A stretch of DNA of 64,000 nucleotides, taken from contig NZ_JAFNAW010000008.1 in the NCBI RefSeq assembly GCF_017356265.1, positions 1 through 64,000 of the forward strand, written 5' to 3'. The notes below the pieces were generated by a model. It was not told where the DNA came from, did not search any database, and saw nothing but the letters and a program-made list of their open reading frames with translations. Position numbers and translations under genes: made by a program. This DNA is from Paracoccus fontiphilus. GTDB lineage: Bacteria > Pseudomonadota > Alphaproteobacteria > Rhodobacterales > Rhodobacteraceae. This document shows, piece by piece, positions 51,933-61,678 of the stretch (positions are counted from its first letter, which is position 1; every line of letters begins with the position of its first letter).

Positions 51933-54276
51933 CGGCGGTCCTCCAGAAATGGGGCCGGCTGAAATAGTCCGCACCGAAGGCTCGGTGGCCTGCCTCGCCG
52001 CCGCCGAGTGCGGTCAGGAGGAGTCCGAGCGGCGAGAGATCGACATCCAGGATCGTGGAGCCGTCACCGTGCCGCCATAGGGCCTGACGCTCGGCCGTGC
52101 GTCCCGTCAGGATGAAGTGCAGCTCGTTCTCGGTGAAGCCAAAGCCCTCATAGTCCGTAATGTCGGCAGCCCGGTTGGGAAAGATCATCTGGTTCGGCAT
52201 GGCTTGGATGATCGAGCCGGAGTGGCTGTCGCGGATCTGGGACGGGAACTGCGTGAGCAGCACGACCACGACATTGAGCTTGCGCACCGTGACCAGCCAC
52301 TTTGGCAGCCAGCGGGCGAAGAACGTGTCGTCAAAGACGGTGGAGGCCTCGTCAATCACCAGAAGGGTCGGCTGCTTCTCCTCGAAAAGAAGCTCAAGGC
52401 GGCGGAAAATGTAGGACAGCACCGCCGTGCGTTCCGTGGCCATGAACAGGATCTCTGTCAGGTCGATCCCCGTCACGGGCGCGGTGAGATCGATCACCGG
52501 TTGATCGGCCTCCCCGAAGACCCAGGCATAGCGCCCTTCGGGGGCCCATTCGGCAAGCTTCATCGCCAGGTCCCGGTCATCCCCCACATCGCCGATCAGA
52601 TCCCCGAAATGGGCGAAGGTCCTGAGCGCCTCCGGTGCCTGGCCGTTCTGGCGCACGGCGCCCTTCAGCGCCTCGGCCTGCTGCGGCGTGAGCCGGGGTC
52701 CGTCTCGCTCAACCAGCCGGGCCAGCCAGTCTAGAAGCCAGGCTTCGCCGCGGGGGCCGCACTCCGTCAAAAGCGGATTGAGCCCGGTGGGCTGACCCGC
52801 GCGAATGGCCGCGTATCGGCCCCCAAGCGCCGTGATCGCCATGCGCAGTGCTTGGTCCTTGTCAAAGAGGATCATGCGGGCACCCGTTCGCTGTGCCTGC
52901 GCGGCCAGAAACGCCATCAGCGAGGACTTGCCGCTGCCCGAAGGACCAAGGAACAGCGTATGCCCAATAGTCGGCTCGGCCTTCGGATTACCCGGCGCAT
53001 GGAAGCTGAAGCGATGCGCGGCACCTGTTACCGTCTGGAACACCGTGACGGGCGTGCGCCAGGGCAGGGCCTCAGCCCGGGTGCCCGCGTTTGCCATGTG
53101 GAAGGAGGCCATGTCGGCGAAGTTGATCGACTTGGTGAGCGGGCTCCAGATCTCGTAGTCCCGGTTGCCGGGATGGGCCGCGAAGTAGGTGGCAGCCATT
53201 GTGTCATTGCAGCGTACCAGCTTTACCTTGGCCTGTTCCGCCACGCTGCGGACCTGGGACACCTTCGCCTCCAGCACTGCAGGGCTCTCGGCAAAGACTG
53301 TGATCGTCAATTGGTGCTCGCCAAAGCCGCAGCGCCCGGACTCCACATCGTCATAGGTCTGGTGCAGATCGGCGGCGATGGAGCCCACCAGATCACCCGC
53401 AGCTTCCATCTGCTGAATGCGGCGCTTGGCCAGCTCGCCGACCTTGTTCATGGCAACGGGTGTATAGGAATGCGAGATCACCGTGTCGGTGCCAGCATCA
53501 AGGGCATCGAGCATGCCCGGCCAAGTCTGCTGGGCATTGCGCCAGACCGAAAGGACGGCCGCAAAGCGCGGCTCGTCAAAGCCGTCGCGGAACTCGGCCA
53601 GCGGTCCCTTGAAGCGGACGGACAGCAGCGAGACGTCCTCGGCAATCAGCGTGTGCAGCCCGCGATACTCGGGGCGGTAAAGCCCGGTGCTGATGGCCGC
53701 GTAAAAGCCGAGAAGCGTACCGTCGCTGATCCTGAGGCGATGTGCCTTCAGCGGCAGGCTGGTTTCCAGGATCGAGACGATCTCGCGGAGTTCGCCCAGG
53801 CGCTCGGCGGTGTTGCGGTCGAGAAGCCGTGCGGCGGCCTTTGCGAAGAACGGCACCTTGAGCGGCACGCGCTTGTTGCGCACCACCGTGAGCACCAGCA
53901 TGAACTCGCGCAAGGCGCGGCCGGACAGATGGCCGCGCCATGCCATCTCCACGTCCTGCGCGAAGCCCTCGCCATAGAGGGGCTTCAGCCCGAAGGCAGC
54001 GGGCCGCATCAGCCGGTGGACGTAAAAGGTGAACCGATCATCAAGTCCGTCAAGGATGGCGGCGAAACTCCGGGCCAGATCGAGGATGTCGCGGTCTGAG
54101 GCGGTGATCCCATCGATGCCGCCGACCTCCAGGCTCATCATCAGCGCGTTCTCGCGGGTACGCACCGTGTGATCGTCAATCTCCAGCGCATAAGGCATTT
54201 CCGCATAGACCTGCGGCGATCTTGGCACATGACGCCGCGCGCGTTCGCTGACCGGGAGAGCTCGGGCGCTAAACAT
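51925..54276 (-). CDS. virB4: T4SS ATPase VirB4
   Basis: A 783-residue ATPase, the largest motor of the channel. The N-terminal domain (VirB4/CagE type) holds FTFYVHRLMRPAAFG and ISHSYTPVAMNKVGELAKRR. Walker A is GHTLFLGPSGSGKSSLMAFL near residue 430; Walker B is PTLLVIDEASTVFDDTFFAR near 640, then VVVLLTQFPSQIRDS. Length is typical. It overlaps virB3 by 8 bases and runs into the virB7-like gene. Confidence 0.94.
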   Translation of the reverse strand: MFSARALPVSERARRHVPRSPQVYAEMPYALEIDDHTVRTRENALMMSLEVGGIDGITASDRDILDLARSFAAILDGLDDRFTFYVHRLMRPAAFGLKPLYGEGFAQDVEMAWRGHLSGRALREFMLVLTVVRNKRVPLKVPFFAKAAARLLDRNTAERLGELREIVSILETSLPLKAHRLRISDGTLLGFYAAISTGLYRPEYRGLHTLIAEDVSLLSVRFKGPLAEFRDGFDEPRFAAVLSVWRNAQQTWPGMLDALDAGTDTVISHSYTPVAMNKVGELAKRRIQQMEAAGDLVGSIAADLHQTYDDVESGRCGFGEHQLTITVFAESPAVLEAKVSQVRSVAEQAKVKLVRCNDTMAATYFAAHPGNRDYEIWSPLTKSINFADMASFHMANAGTRAEALPWRTPVTVFQTVTGAAHRFSFHAPGNPKAEPTIGHTLFLGPSGSGKSSLMAFLAAQAQRTGARMILFDKDQALRMAITALGGRYAAIRAGQPTGLNPLLTECGPRGEAWLLDWLARLVERDGPRLTPQQAEALKGAVRQNGQAPEALRTFAHFGDLIGDVGDDRDLAMKLAEWAPEGRYAWVFGEADQPVIDLTAPVTGIDLTEILFMATERTAVLSYIFRRLELLFEEKQPTLLVIDEASTVFDDTFFARWLPKWLVTVRKLNVVVVLLTQFPSQIRDSHSGSIIQAMPNQMIFPNRAADITDYEGFGFTENELHFILTGRTAERQALWRHGDGSTILDVDLSPLGLLLTALGGGEAGHRAFGADYFSRPHFWRTADA

Positions 54277-54544
54277 AGTGGCGGCCCAGCCTTCGTTTCC
54301 TGCGCGACAAAGGCGGCGCGGTCTTCCTCATCACCACCGCCACCGCCTTGTGGCCGTTCGGGTTCATTGCGGTGATCAGGCGGGCAAGGCCGTACCAGAG
54401 CGGTGCAGTCAGCAGCCAGGACGCGGCCTTGACCCAGATGAAGGGCAGCATGACAAGGGCGCCGACTGCCATCGTGTAGGGCATCGGCAGGCCGAGGAGC
54501 CTGGCCTGGCGCGACAGCCCGAGAATGACGGCATGGCGCTCCAT
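54269..54544 (-). CDS. virB3: T4SS protein VirB3
   Basis: A 91-residue inner-membrane protein with a hydrophobic hairpin at about 17-55 (LGLPMPYTMAVGALVMLPFI, then WLLTAPLWYGLARLITAMNP), the standard VirB3 pattern. It works with VirB4. ATG overlaps the virB2 stop (TGATG). Confidence 0.9.
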   Translation of the reverse strand: MERHAVILGLSRQARLLGLPMPYTMAVGALVMLPFIWVKAASWLLTAPLWYGLARLITAMNPNGHKAVAVVMRKTAPPLSRRKRRLGRHYV

Positions 54545-54849
54545 CAGCTGAAGACCGCCTTCAGGTCCGCCACAAAGCCCGGCGCGCCAAAGACCAGGAA
54601 GGCACCAACCGCAATCATCAGCACCCACATCCAGCTGATCTTGTTGAAGGCGGCTGCAAAGCCTGCCAGCACCAGGGCCACTGTGAAAAAGACAGTGGCG
54701 ATGTTGCCGCGGATCCAGGCGACGAAGTCGTTCCCGACTGTATCAGCCTTTGTGAAGTCTACGCCCGATTGCGCCAGGGCATCGCCGGCCACAGCGGTCA
54801 CAAGGAGTGCGGTGAGGAGCAAGGGCATCAGAAGACGTGTCTGTGCCAT
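54544..54849 (-). CDS. virB2: T4SS major pilin VirB2
   Basis: A 101-residue prepilin. Signal peptide MAQTRLLMPLLLTALLVTAV is followed by cleavage near ALA-QSG; two membrane helices of the mature pilin follow (GNIATVFFTVALVLAGFAAA and MWVLMIAVGAFLVFGAPGFV). It builds the conjugative pilus. Confidence 0.92.
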   Translation of the reverse strand: MAQTRLLMPLLLTALLVTAVAGDALAQSGVDFTKADTVGNDFVAWIRGNIATVFFTVALVLAGFAAAFNKISWMWVLMIAVGAFLVFGAPGFVADLKAVFS

Positions 54850-54863
54850 GATAATGGCCTTTC

Positions 54864-55589
54864 CTAGTTTCGGAGGAGGCGGTCGCGTTCCGCCAGCACG
54901 CGGAGCACGTAGTCTCGGGTTTCCCCGTAGGGCGGAACGCCTCGGTAGCGTTCGACGGCGCCAGGCCCAGCGTTGTAGGCGGCAAGCGCAAGTAACGGTG
55001 AGCGGAATACCTGCAGCTGCAGGAGCAGGTAGCGGGCACCGCCGTCGAGGTTCTGCATTGGATCGTGCGGGTTCACGCCAAGCTTTGCGGCAGTGCCGGG
55101 CATAAGCTGTGCATAGCCTATGGCACCCTTGTGGCTCACCGCACGGGGATTGAAACGCGACTCCTGCCAGACCAAAGCCTGGAACAGCGCGGCCCATTCC
55201 CGCGGGGATATATTATTCTCGGCGAGGGCAGGATGATGCTGGTAGCGGAGCGCCACATCTTGCGTGGCATCGATACCGGTTGCACGGTGGCTAGAGCCGG
55301 GCAGATCAGAGAGCGACGCATCCCGAGAGGCAAGGAACAACATAGTGTTCTTGAGGTTAGCTTCCCCCTTGTCGGGGGCGGCACGTTCCCGTCCTTGCGA
55401 ATTGATGCGACGGCCATCAGCATCAAAGCGCTGCACAAAACTGGATCCTGGAGTACCGGTCTGCCTTCCGCTTGCATCGAAGCGGATAACGTCGGCTGCG
55501 GCAGGCGAAACAAGTCCGATCAGGCTGATCAAGATGCCAGCTCTGAAAGAAATATTTGGTTCTCGTTTGAAGGAGGTTGCCGTTTCCAC
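54864..55589 (-). CDS. virB1: Lytic transglycosylase VirB1
   Basis: A roughly 241-residue exported enzyme that cuts peptidoglycan for channel insertion. Catalytic Glu143 is in [19 protein letters not shown], followed by [52 protein letters not shown]. The signal sequence is [18 protein letters not shown]. Two short repeats ([12 protein letters not shown] and [12 protein letters not shown]) follow it. No ATG fits: GTG 55589 keeps the basic n-region, TTG 55532 would lose it. It is one of two SLT proteins in the operon. Confidence 0.85.
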   Translation of the reverse strand: METATSFKREPNISFRAGILISLIGLVSPAAADVIRFDASGRQTGTPGSSFVQRFDADGRRINSQGRERAAPDKGEANLKNTMLFLASRDASLSDLPGSSHRATGIDATQDVALRYQHHPALAENNISPREWAALFQALVWQESRFNPRAVSHKGAIGYAQLMPGTAAKLGVNPHDPMQNLDGGARYLLLQLQVFRSPLLALAAYNAGPGAVERYRGVPPYGETRDYVLRVLAERDRLLRN

Positions 55590-55674
55590 GACAAGCGGCC
55601 AAACAAAATTCCTGCGGTCTGGACTATACGAATTGAAAACGTCGGATGCGCAGGACGCGTCTTTTTTGCCTAAG

Positions 55675-56046
55675 TTAGAGCCGCGCGACCATGGTGATGC
55701 CTTTGGCTCCGGGAATGACTGTAGCAGTGATCCCCAAGTCAATCTGTGCGTTGAACAGCCCGGTGGTGGTCTTGATCTCCTTGTACGTGTAATCTGACGG
55801 ATCGAGCCTACGTCCAGATTGCTCAGCCCGCCGTCGTTCGCGGTACAGGTCTCTCTGAGTGACAACCACCCCAAAGCGGCCTGTTTCCGGCTCAAAGGCC
55901 ACCAGGTACCAAGAGCCCCGGACCGTATTTTGTGCTGGGACAGGGTCTTCGGCACAAACAACGTGAAGTTCCCAGCCGTCCAGGAGTTTTTCCCTACACA
56001 TGTCAAGGGTGAGCACCTCGTTGCTAACCTGGACTTGGTTGGTCAT
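55675..56046 (-). CDS. Hypothetical protein upstream of virB1
   Basis: A 123-residue cytoplasmic protein, [20 protein letters not shown], then [20 protein letters not shown] and [20 protein letters not shown]. No family recognised. Same strand as the virB operon and possibly its first gene, 85 bases before the virB1 start. ATG 56046 is preferred to 56061. Confidence 0.55.
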   Translation of the reverse strand: MTNQVQVSNEVLTLDMCREKLLDGWELHVVCAEDPVPAQNTVRGSWYLVAFEPETGRFGVVVTQRDLYRERRRAEQSGRRLDPSDYTYKEIKTTTGLFNAQIDLGITATVIPGAKGITMVARL

Positions 56047-56499
56047 GCGACGCGCTCCCAAAGGTAATCCGACGCGTCAACGTCAGACTATCAAAATACG
56101 TATCCACAAGGCAAGTAGGTAAAATTCATCTCACCCTGTCTACCAACTCTTTTTTATCCGTGTTGGCCAAGTCACTTCAAGCCGTGGCAACGATCAGCGT
56201 GATCCTGCTCAGGTGAATTTATATTACATTTGAACACCATGAAGCCGAATGGAACTCGACGAACCACAGCAGTTCCTGAGTTTTCGGCTACTGGTGGCCC
56301 GCCAGCCGGTGTCGCCATCCGCAACTGCTGCCAGCATGGGCTTGATACCTTGTTGGGTAATACTAACACGCCTTCTTCACCGACGGTGCCTGCCGCGACC
56401 TGCCCAACGGTCGATACGTCGGAGCTGGATATCCTGCAATCGTCTTGCTGCGATCACAATGATGGAGAAACTTATGCAGGAAACTTAGGTTGAAACCGG
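56047..56499. other. Intergenic region between the transfer operon and rcgR
   Basis: No supported gene. It probably contains the promoter of the minus-strand transfer operon around 56080-56160, where the sequence becomes less GC-rich (a T-run lies at 56149-56154). Short plus frames at 56230-56493 have no known relatives. Confidence 0.45.
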
Positions 56500-57507
56500 C
56501 TAACGGCGCCGAAGAAGTAAGGTCCTCAATCTCAGGCCGGCAGAAAGGATGAACGGGGGGATCGTCAAGGAATAGTGGCCGCAGTTTGTTTCCAGGATAT
56601 TCAACCTGGCTCCCGCGTCTCTCAGTTGGTCCACAAACCGCTTCGACAATTCAGGCAATACCACCCTGTCCCTTTGGGCCAGAACAATCAGGATGTCCAA
56701 ATCTGGCCGAGCGAGCCGCTCGGTGTAGTTCTCCAGGTTGATTGGTCCCCAAGCCCTGTTCAGATCGGATAATTTGATCGACGGCTCCAAGCTGACACGG
56801 ATCGACTGTGTTGCGCGACCCGTCCAAACCATATCGGCAAGGCTTCCCGCCGTTAAAAACAACGCCGCCTTCTTGACCGTCCTATCGTGTGCCGCAATCA
56901 ATCCCGCTATCCAAGATCCCAAACTTATTCCGAGTACAGAAATCTCTTGGTAACCCTGAGCCTTCAGCCAACGTATGAGCTTTCGTCCATCCAATACTGC
57001 TTGTCTCACGGACTGTATGGTTCTGCCGAGATTTGCGCTCAGCATATAGTCAGCATGAGAGGAGCCCGGGCGCTTTCGCTCAAGATGATAGGGCAACGCG
57101 ATTTCAACAACCGTTACGCCTTGCTGCGCAAACAATTTTGCCAGGAAATCATTCCGGGATCGGGCGTTCCAGTGATGGAACACGACCAAGGCTCGATCGA
57201 AGCCTTTGCCGGGTTTTATCCGAGCGAATACTGTATTATTTTCGCTAGTTCCCGTGGATATAGCCGAAGGAAAACTGATCAACCCATTGTCCACCTTGAT
57301 CGACAACTCGGACCCGACCGGTTCATCGAAATACGAAGGATCTGCTGCGGCCCGATCAGCGAGATGACAAAAGTCTGCGACGGTTGCGGCATTGGTTGCT
57401 CCCGGAAAGGCCAGTTTGGCAGCAAGGACGAAGTCCGATGCTGCCTTTCCCTTCTCTCCGCGCTGCGCTCGTCGCTCATCCCAACGATCAAGCCACCTGT
57501 AGAGCAT
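56500..57507 (-). CDS. rcgR: RcgR-like putative lactone hydrolase (alpha/beta fold)
   Basis: A 335-residue alpha/beta hydrolase: strand ALVVFHHWNARSRNDFLAKL, nucleophile elbow VLGISLGSWIAGL (Ser at about 195), acid region LDILIVLAQRDRVVLPEL, and late His in TNCGHYSLTIPPF. Together with the membrane protein next door it matches the RcgR/RcgA pair that influences conjugation of a Rhizobium leguminosarum plasmid; RcgR is annotated as a putative quorum lactone hydrolase. The ATG at 57507 with AGAGGA upstream begins 17 bases after rcgA. Confidence 0.75.
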   Translation of the reverse strand: MLYRWLDRWDERRAQRGEKGKAASDFVLAAKLAFPGATNAATVADFCHLADRAAADPSYFDEPVGSELSIKVDNGLISFPSAISTGTSENNTVFARIKPGKGFDRALVVFHHWNARSRNDFLAKLFAQQGVTVVEIALPYHLERKRPGSSHADYMLSANLGRTIQSVRQAVLDGRKLIRWLKAQGYQEISVLGISLGSWIAGLIAAHDRTVKKAALFLTAGSLADMVWTGRATQSIRVSLEPSIKLSDLNRAWGPINLENYTERLARPDLDILIVLAQRDRVVLPELSKRFVDQLRDAGARLNILETNCGHYSLTIPPFILSAGLRLRTLLLRRR

Positions 57508-57524
57508 GCGGGTTTTCCTCTCGC

Positions 57525-59189
57525 TTATCGTCCACGCCGAAAGCTTGGATCGATCAAACTGTATACTGCGAGCAGACTGCCGATGCTTAGCATCATGGAA
57601 AAGCCGGTGAATAGATCGATGAGCAGGTAATTGACCACTAGCATTCCCACAACCCCAAACATCAACCCCCAACGCGGAGGAGTCGGACGATGACCATTGC
57701 CCAGTTGCCCTCCATATAAATCGTCAGGAGCATTTTGCGCTTCTGCGTGAACGAAAATCCGGTGAACTCGAGTGGCTCCGTGCAGGAAGACGGTACATGT
57801 CGTCAGCACGACAAGCAGGCTGCTATAAAGCGTCGGTCTACTGTAAGAAAGTCGCTCTATAGCCGCTTGTTGTCCGCTCACGACCGACATCAGGTCGTCC
57901 ACAAGCCAGGCGACGATTGACTCTGATCGCGATAGCATGAACATATTTTGTAACCTCATACAGATAGCGATAAGTATCCCTAAAACGGTACATCGGAATA
58001 TGCCGAGCATCACCTTGGTAGAGGATCCAAGAAGTTCTTCTCGCTTATCGGCAGTTGACAAAAGTTTTGGTACCCGGCCGATCTTCGATAAATCGTGGGC
58101 CAGTGTGAAGAGTAAGATCAAGCCTGCAAAGAAAATAAAGAAGCATACGCCCATATAGAGGTACGCGGCGCTAGTAAAAGCAATAGCTTCCGGTACCGAT
58201 ATGATATCAGGACGGTAAATTGCTATCCGGCCCCAGTCTACCCCGAAGTTGCCGGGATCACCTTTTAGCAATGGAACTAAGCATTCATTGATCCACTGAG
58301 CAGCAGCAGCGACAGGCAAACAGACTACCAAGCATGCCCAGTATGAATATGAGTAGGCCTCAACGCTGTGCCTCCAGCCGAAATCAAGCTGGTCTTCTGT
58401 TTCAAAGGTCAGATTTGCACGGGCATCTTTTTTCCAGCTGGCGATCAACTCGCCCGCGAATACCAGATAAAGCGGAAGGAGTACCAAAAAGAGAACCGTC
58501 CAGTTCGGCGCCCACAAAAAACCCACCTGCTTTGTCGGTGCGCTTGAATGGCCGTAGAAGACGCTATGAATATCGACAACGTAGGAAAAGAAGCCCAGTG
58601 TCACGGCACCGGCAAAGACCGCCGCCGGCACATCCAGCAAGGAATCTCTACTGAAGAGTGCCTCGGACCAGCGTGCCAGACTGAAGCGCCGCAGTGATTC
58701 AGAAGGGGTATCCTTGGGTGATTTCTCTACGTCTTGGAATTTCTCGTACTGGTAAGCCGATTGCTGGGCTGCATTCGTGGTCTCCAACGCATCGTGGCCC
58801 TGTTCGCTGATCTGCTTTCGTCTCTTGGCTGTCAGCCGCGATTGCGCCGCACTTAGTTCTACTTGCCATTCGCTGGTCGCATCCGGATCATCACACCCCA
58901 GTATCCTTGCCAGCCACCGGATGTTGGTTGTGCTGATCCCCTTATTGTTTTTCTGAAACCAGAGCTGGACGGTTCTCAGATCAACGCCGACGCGATTGCC
59001 ATCGATCTGTGAGATCGCTTCGGCGAGAAGCTCGGGCGTCCATGGGCCGGCGGGAAACCCATCTTTGTCCGCCGGCCGACCTGCACCTGCGGCAGCTATT
59101 TGGGCAAAGAGTTCCTTGAAGTCACTCCCGTCCTTCGGGGGTGGCAGAAAAAACTTGCTGTTTTTTCTCAAAGGTTTGGCGGGTTCCAT
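57525..59189 (-). CDS. rcgA: RcgA-like membrane protein with N-terminal HTH
   Basis: A 554-residue protein. Residues about 50-100 look like a DNA-binding domain (TPELLAEAISQIDGNRVGVD, LRTVQLWFQKNNKGISTTNI). From about 185 on there are seven or eight membrane segments, for example VPAAVFAGAVTLGFFSYVVD, WTVLFLVLLPLYLVFAGELI, FFIFFAGLILLFTLAHDLSK and the C-terminal pair. This layout fits the RcgA 'putative transporter' family. A membrane-tethered regulator responding to a signal, possibly the substrate of RcgR, is inferred. It is transcribed with rcgR. Confidence 0.75.
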   Translation of the reverse strand: MEPAKPLRKNSKFFLPPPKDGSDFKELFAQIAAAGAGRPADKDGFPAGPWTPELLAEAISQIDGNRVGVDLRTVQLWFQKNNKGISTTNIRWLARILGCDDPDATSEWQVELSAAQSRLTAKRRKQISEQGHDALETTNAAQQSAYQYEKFQDVEKSPKDTPSESLRRFSLARWSEALFSRDSLLDVPAAVFAGAVTLGFFSYVVDIHSVFYGHSSAPTKQVGFLWAPNWTVLFLVLLPLYLVFAGELIASWKKDARANLTFETEDQLDFGWRHSVEAYSYSYWACLVVCLPVAAAAQWINECLVPLLKGDPGNFGVDWGRIAIYRPDIISVPEAIAFTSAAYLYMGVCFFIFFAGLILLFTLAHDLSKIGRVPKLLSTADKREELLGSSTKVMLGIFRCTVLGILIAICMRLQNMFMLSRSESIVAWLVDDLMSVVSGQQAAIERLSYSRPTLYSSLLVVLTTCTVFLHGATRVHRIFVHAEAQNAPDDLYGGQLGNGHRPTPPRWGLMFGVVGMLVVNYLLIDLFTGFSMMLSIGSLLAVYSLIDPSFRRGR

Positions 59190-59349
59190 TTCGTTTCGTT
59201 TCGCCTGACTTCGTATCCTCTCGTGACTTCTTTCTTCATGGAAGCACAGCTACAGGGAGGCAGGAAGGATTTTGTCAGTCCAAGCGCGTGAGACATCGGC
59301 ATAAACGTTCCTTGCGGACCGAGAAGTTGATCACCTGGCGGAGGGATTC

Positions 59350-59559
59350 ATGATGCACCAGGACCACACGACAAAACGGGAGGCAATCCTAATGGAAACC
59401 GTAGTGGATGGACGGACAACACGCGCGCTTTATCGCTGGAACACGGGCGAATTTTCACAGATTTCCGTGCCGGACAACTTTTTCTTCGATCCTTCGAGAG
59501 CCATCCGTCCGCAGACGTACTCACAATCACCCGTTGCCACGCGAACCCAGGAGGAGTAA
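59350..59559 (+). CDS. Small hypothetical protein
   Basis: A 69-residue protein (METVVDGRTTRALYRWNTGE in the middle, then PDNFFFDPSRAIRP) without a known family. GGAGGG lies just before the ATG. It is divergent from rcgA and leads a run of plus-strand genes to the window end. Confidence 0.5.
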   Translation: MMHQDHTTKREAILMETVVDGRTTRALYRWNTGEFSQISVPDNFFFDPSRAIRPQTYSQSPVATRTQEE

Positions 59560-59597
59560 TCATAATACCGATCTGCCTAGCAGATAGGTGAAACGCG

Positions 59598-60170
59598 ATG
59601 ACACATTGGCGCAGGATACGCGACATCGTCGCAGGCGGACTGATCAACGCATTCTTGGTCTCCATGCCACATTCCGCCTTTTCCTACCCCATTGATTGCG
59701 CCATTTTGCTCTGTATGGCTGGCAGCTTTCCGGCATCGGCTGAATGCGCAGCCGCCAAAGCCGAGGTGATCCGTCGCATCACCCCCTGGCCCGTTGAGCC
59801 GCCGTTGCAACTCTGGCGATGCCCGATGGGAAGCAGCCCAAGCCTGCCGATTGAAGGCGGGGAAATCTTGTCTCCGGAGATTACGGCTTATCGTGACGCG
59901 ATTGAGGTCTGGCACCTTGCCAAGCATGTGACGAATGGCAGTGGAGGCCGGGACATCTATCTGACAACCCTGAGAGGCACCTACGATGAGGCGGGTCATT
60001 TTGTGCGACAAAGCGTTGGCGAGAATGACTGGCCAGCGTGGCTCCAATCCACCGTCCAGGCAAGAACTGGAAGCACGCTCCTCAATAGTTACGGCACAAG
60101 CTTTCGGGCGATCGTGCTGCGCATGCAGGATTACACCGGCACATACTTCACGGAATGGGTCAGCTACTGA
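59598..60170 (+). CDS. Exported hypothetical protein linked to conjugation genes
   Basis: A 190-residue protein with a likely signal region (IVAGGLINAFLVSMPHSAFS), then conserved-looking CAILLCMAGSFPASAECAAA and RITPWPVEPPLQLWRCPMGS, with four cysteines. I have seen similar proteins in alphaproteobacterial plasmid transfer regions, but no function is known. GC and codon use match the neighbours. Confidence 0.65.
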   Translation: MTHWRRIRDIVAGGLINAFLVSMPHSAFSYPIDCAILLCMAGSFPASAECAAAKAEVIRRITPWPVEPPLQLWRCPMGSSPSLPIEGGEILSPEITAYRDAIEVWHLAKHVTNGSGGRDIYLTTLRGTYDEAGHFVRQSVGENDWPAWLQSTVQARTGSTLLNSYGTSFRAIVLRMQDYTGTYFTEWVSY

Positions 60171-60391
60171 CGTCTTCGTTGGCGCGCGAGCATTCCACGA
60201 CGGAGATAACAGACAACGAGGTCACAAAAACGGTCACTTAGAAATGGAAAACCCCCGCGCGGGGTCCGCACGAGGGAAGGTTCGATAACACAGGTTTGCA
60301 GACCTGTATCAGCTCTCGAGTTAGGAGCGATCGTGATTGAATCCTTCCCATAAATCAAGCCTGAAAACGCATCCGTGCGAACGAAGGCGTA

Positions 60392-61678
60392 ATGGCTGCG
60401 GCTCCCGTGCTCCCAGTTTCCGAGGAGCAAATGGTACAAACCTTCACAGCAATGGCCGATCCCTTTCGCAGCCTGCCGCGTTCTCCAATCCTACCTTACG
60501 GATGGCAACGCGACACCTTCATTCACCTTGTTGAGCGGGTCGCCCCGCACCTCGGCATTGGCCGGGCAGCCGCGCATACATGGGCCCGGCTTGCTTCCAT
60601 GACCCGGCCCGGCGACTGGGTAGAACACGGCCGAGAGCCCAGCGTTTACGCCGCTGCGTCCGAGCTCGCGAAAATTCTGGCTCTCTCGGATGCACGGTTG
60701 CGGGCGCACACGGCGCGGCTGGAGCGGGCAGGGCTTATCGAGCGAAGGACAGCCGCAAACGGCAGCCGATCGCGCCACGCGGGAACTGGTCTGTTCTTCA
60801 GCGGCGTCATCAACCGGTTTTCCGAACTGAACGCCCTGGACGCGCAACTGACCACGGCGCGGCGCAGGGCGATCTATCTCCGAGGTCAACGTAGCACACA
60901 TTGGCGCTGCCTTCGTCAGGTTTTGGAGCAACTCCACGATGTTGCCTCCCAAGATGCGCGTGTCCAAGCCATAGCGGCCGCTTTTGCTGCTTGGCCTCGC
61001 GCCGATCGGCTGCATGCCATGACCCTGGACACGCTTGCCGCGCACGAGATCGAAGCAGATATATTGACGCAAGCTGCCCTCGATCTGCTGGAAACGCTCC
61101 AGAAATCGAGCGATCGACCGCTCAAAAACGAGCGGTCCCATCTACAAGATACAAGCGAAGATTTTTCCTTGTCTTGTGACGCTCACCCTGGGAGGCAACG
61201 GCCTGCCGAAGAACGGGCGTTTGGCCGACGCTCCAGCGGGTCGCCGCAAACAGCAAACCCAGATGCCGGGAACGGGTTTGACACGCGACCGATAGCCTCC
61301 GGAAGCGAATGGCTTGGCCAACTCGGCCCTGAGCGACTGTTCTGGCTGGCCTCACCTGAGATGCAGTTCTACCTGTCGGGGCGGGCCGATCCCCAGTGCC
61401 TGAGGTGGCACGATGTCATCTGGACGGCTGAGCGGCGGGTTCTGGACCTGAGCATCCACCCCTCGGCCTGGTCCAGTGCCTGCGCTGCAATGGGGCCGGA
61501 TTGCGCGGCACTGGCCATGCTGATCCTGGACGCACGCAGAACCGATCCCGTGACGCCGATCATCAGCCCCGGCGGATATCTGCGCGGCATGACGCGGGCT
61601 TGGCTGCAGGGTGACCTGAACCTGATGGGCAGTCTGATCGGGCTCAGCGAACGCCGGCGACGGGAGGAGGCACCATGA
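60392..61678 (+). CDS. Solitary RepC-like replication initiator
   Basis: A 428-residue RepC-family protein without partner repA or repB. The N-terminal winged helices include AHTWARLASMTRPGDWVEHG, VYAAASELAKILALSDARLR and HTARLERAGLIERRTAANGS; a disordered polar linker (250-300) follows; the C-terminal block is ISPGGYLRGMTRAWLQGDLN then LMGSLIGLSERRRR. It differs clearly from repC at 11972. It may act in transfer replication or be an auxiliary initiator or regulator. The ATG has AAGG upstream; the stop overlaps the next gene (ATGA). Confidence 0.72.
   Translation: MAAAPVLPVSEEQMVQTFTAMADPFRSLPRSPILPYGWQRDTFIHLVERVAPHLGIGRAAAHTWARLASMTRPGDWVEHGREPSVYAAASELAKILALSDARLRAHTARLERAGLIERRTAANGSRSRHAGTGLFFSGVINRFSELNALDAQLTTARRRAIYLRGQRSTHWRCLRQVLEQLHDVASQDARVQAIAAAFAAWPRADRLHAMTLDTLAAHEIEADILTQAALDLLETLQKSSDRPLKNERSHLQDTSEDFSLSCDAHPGRQRPAEERAFGRRSSGSPQTANPDAGNGFDTRPIASGSEWLGQLGPERLFWLASPEMQFYLSGRADPQCLRWHDVIWTAERRVLDLSIHPSAWSSACAAMGPDCAALAMLILDARRTDPVTPIISPGGYLRGMTRAWLQGDLNLMGSLIGLSERRRREEAP

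Noticed and set aside
52852-54099. 415-codon plus-strand frame over virB4
   Set aside because: Shadow of virB4, with no motifs of its own.
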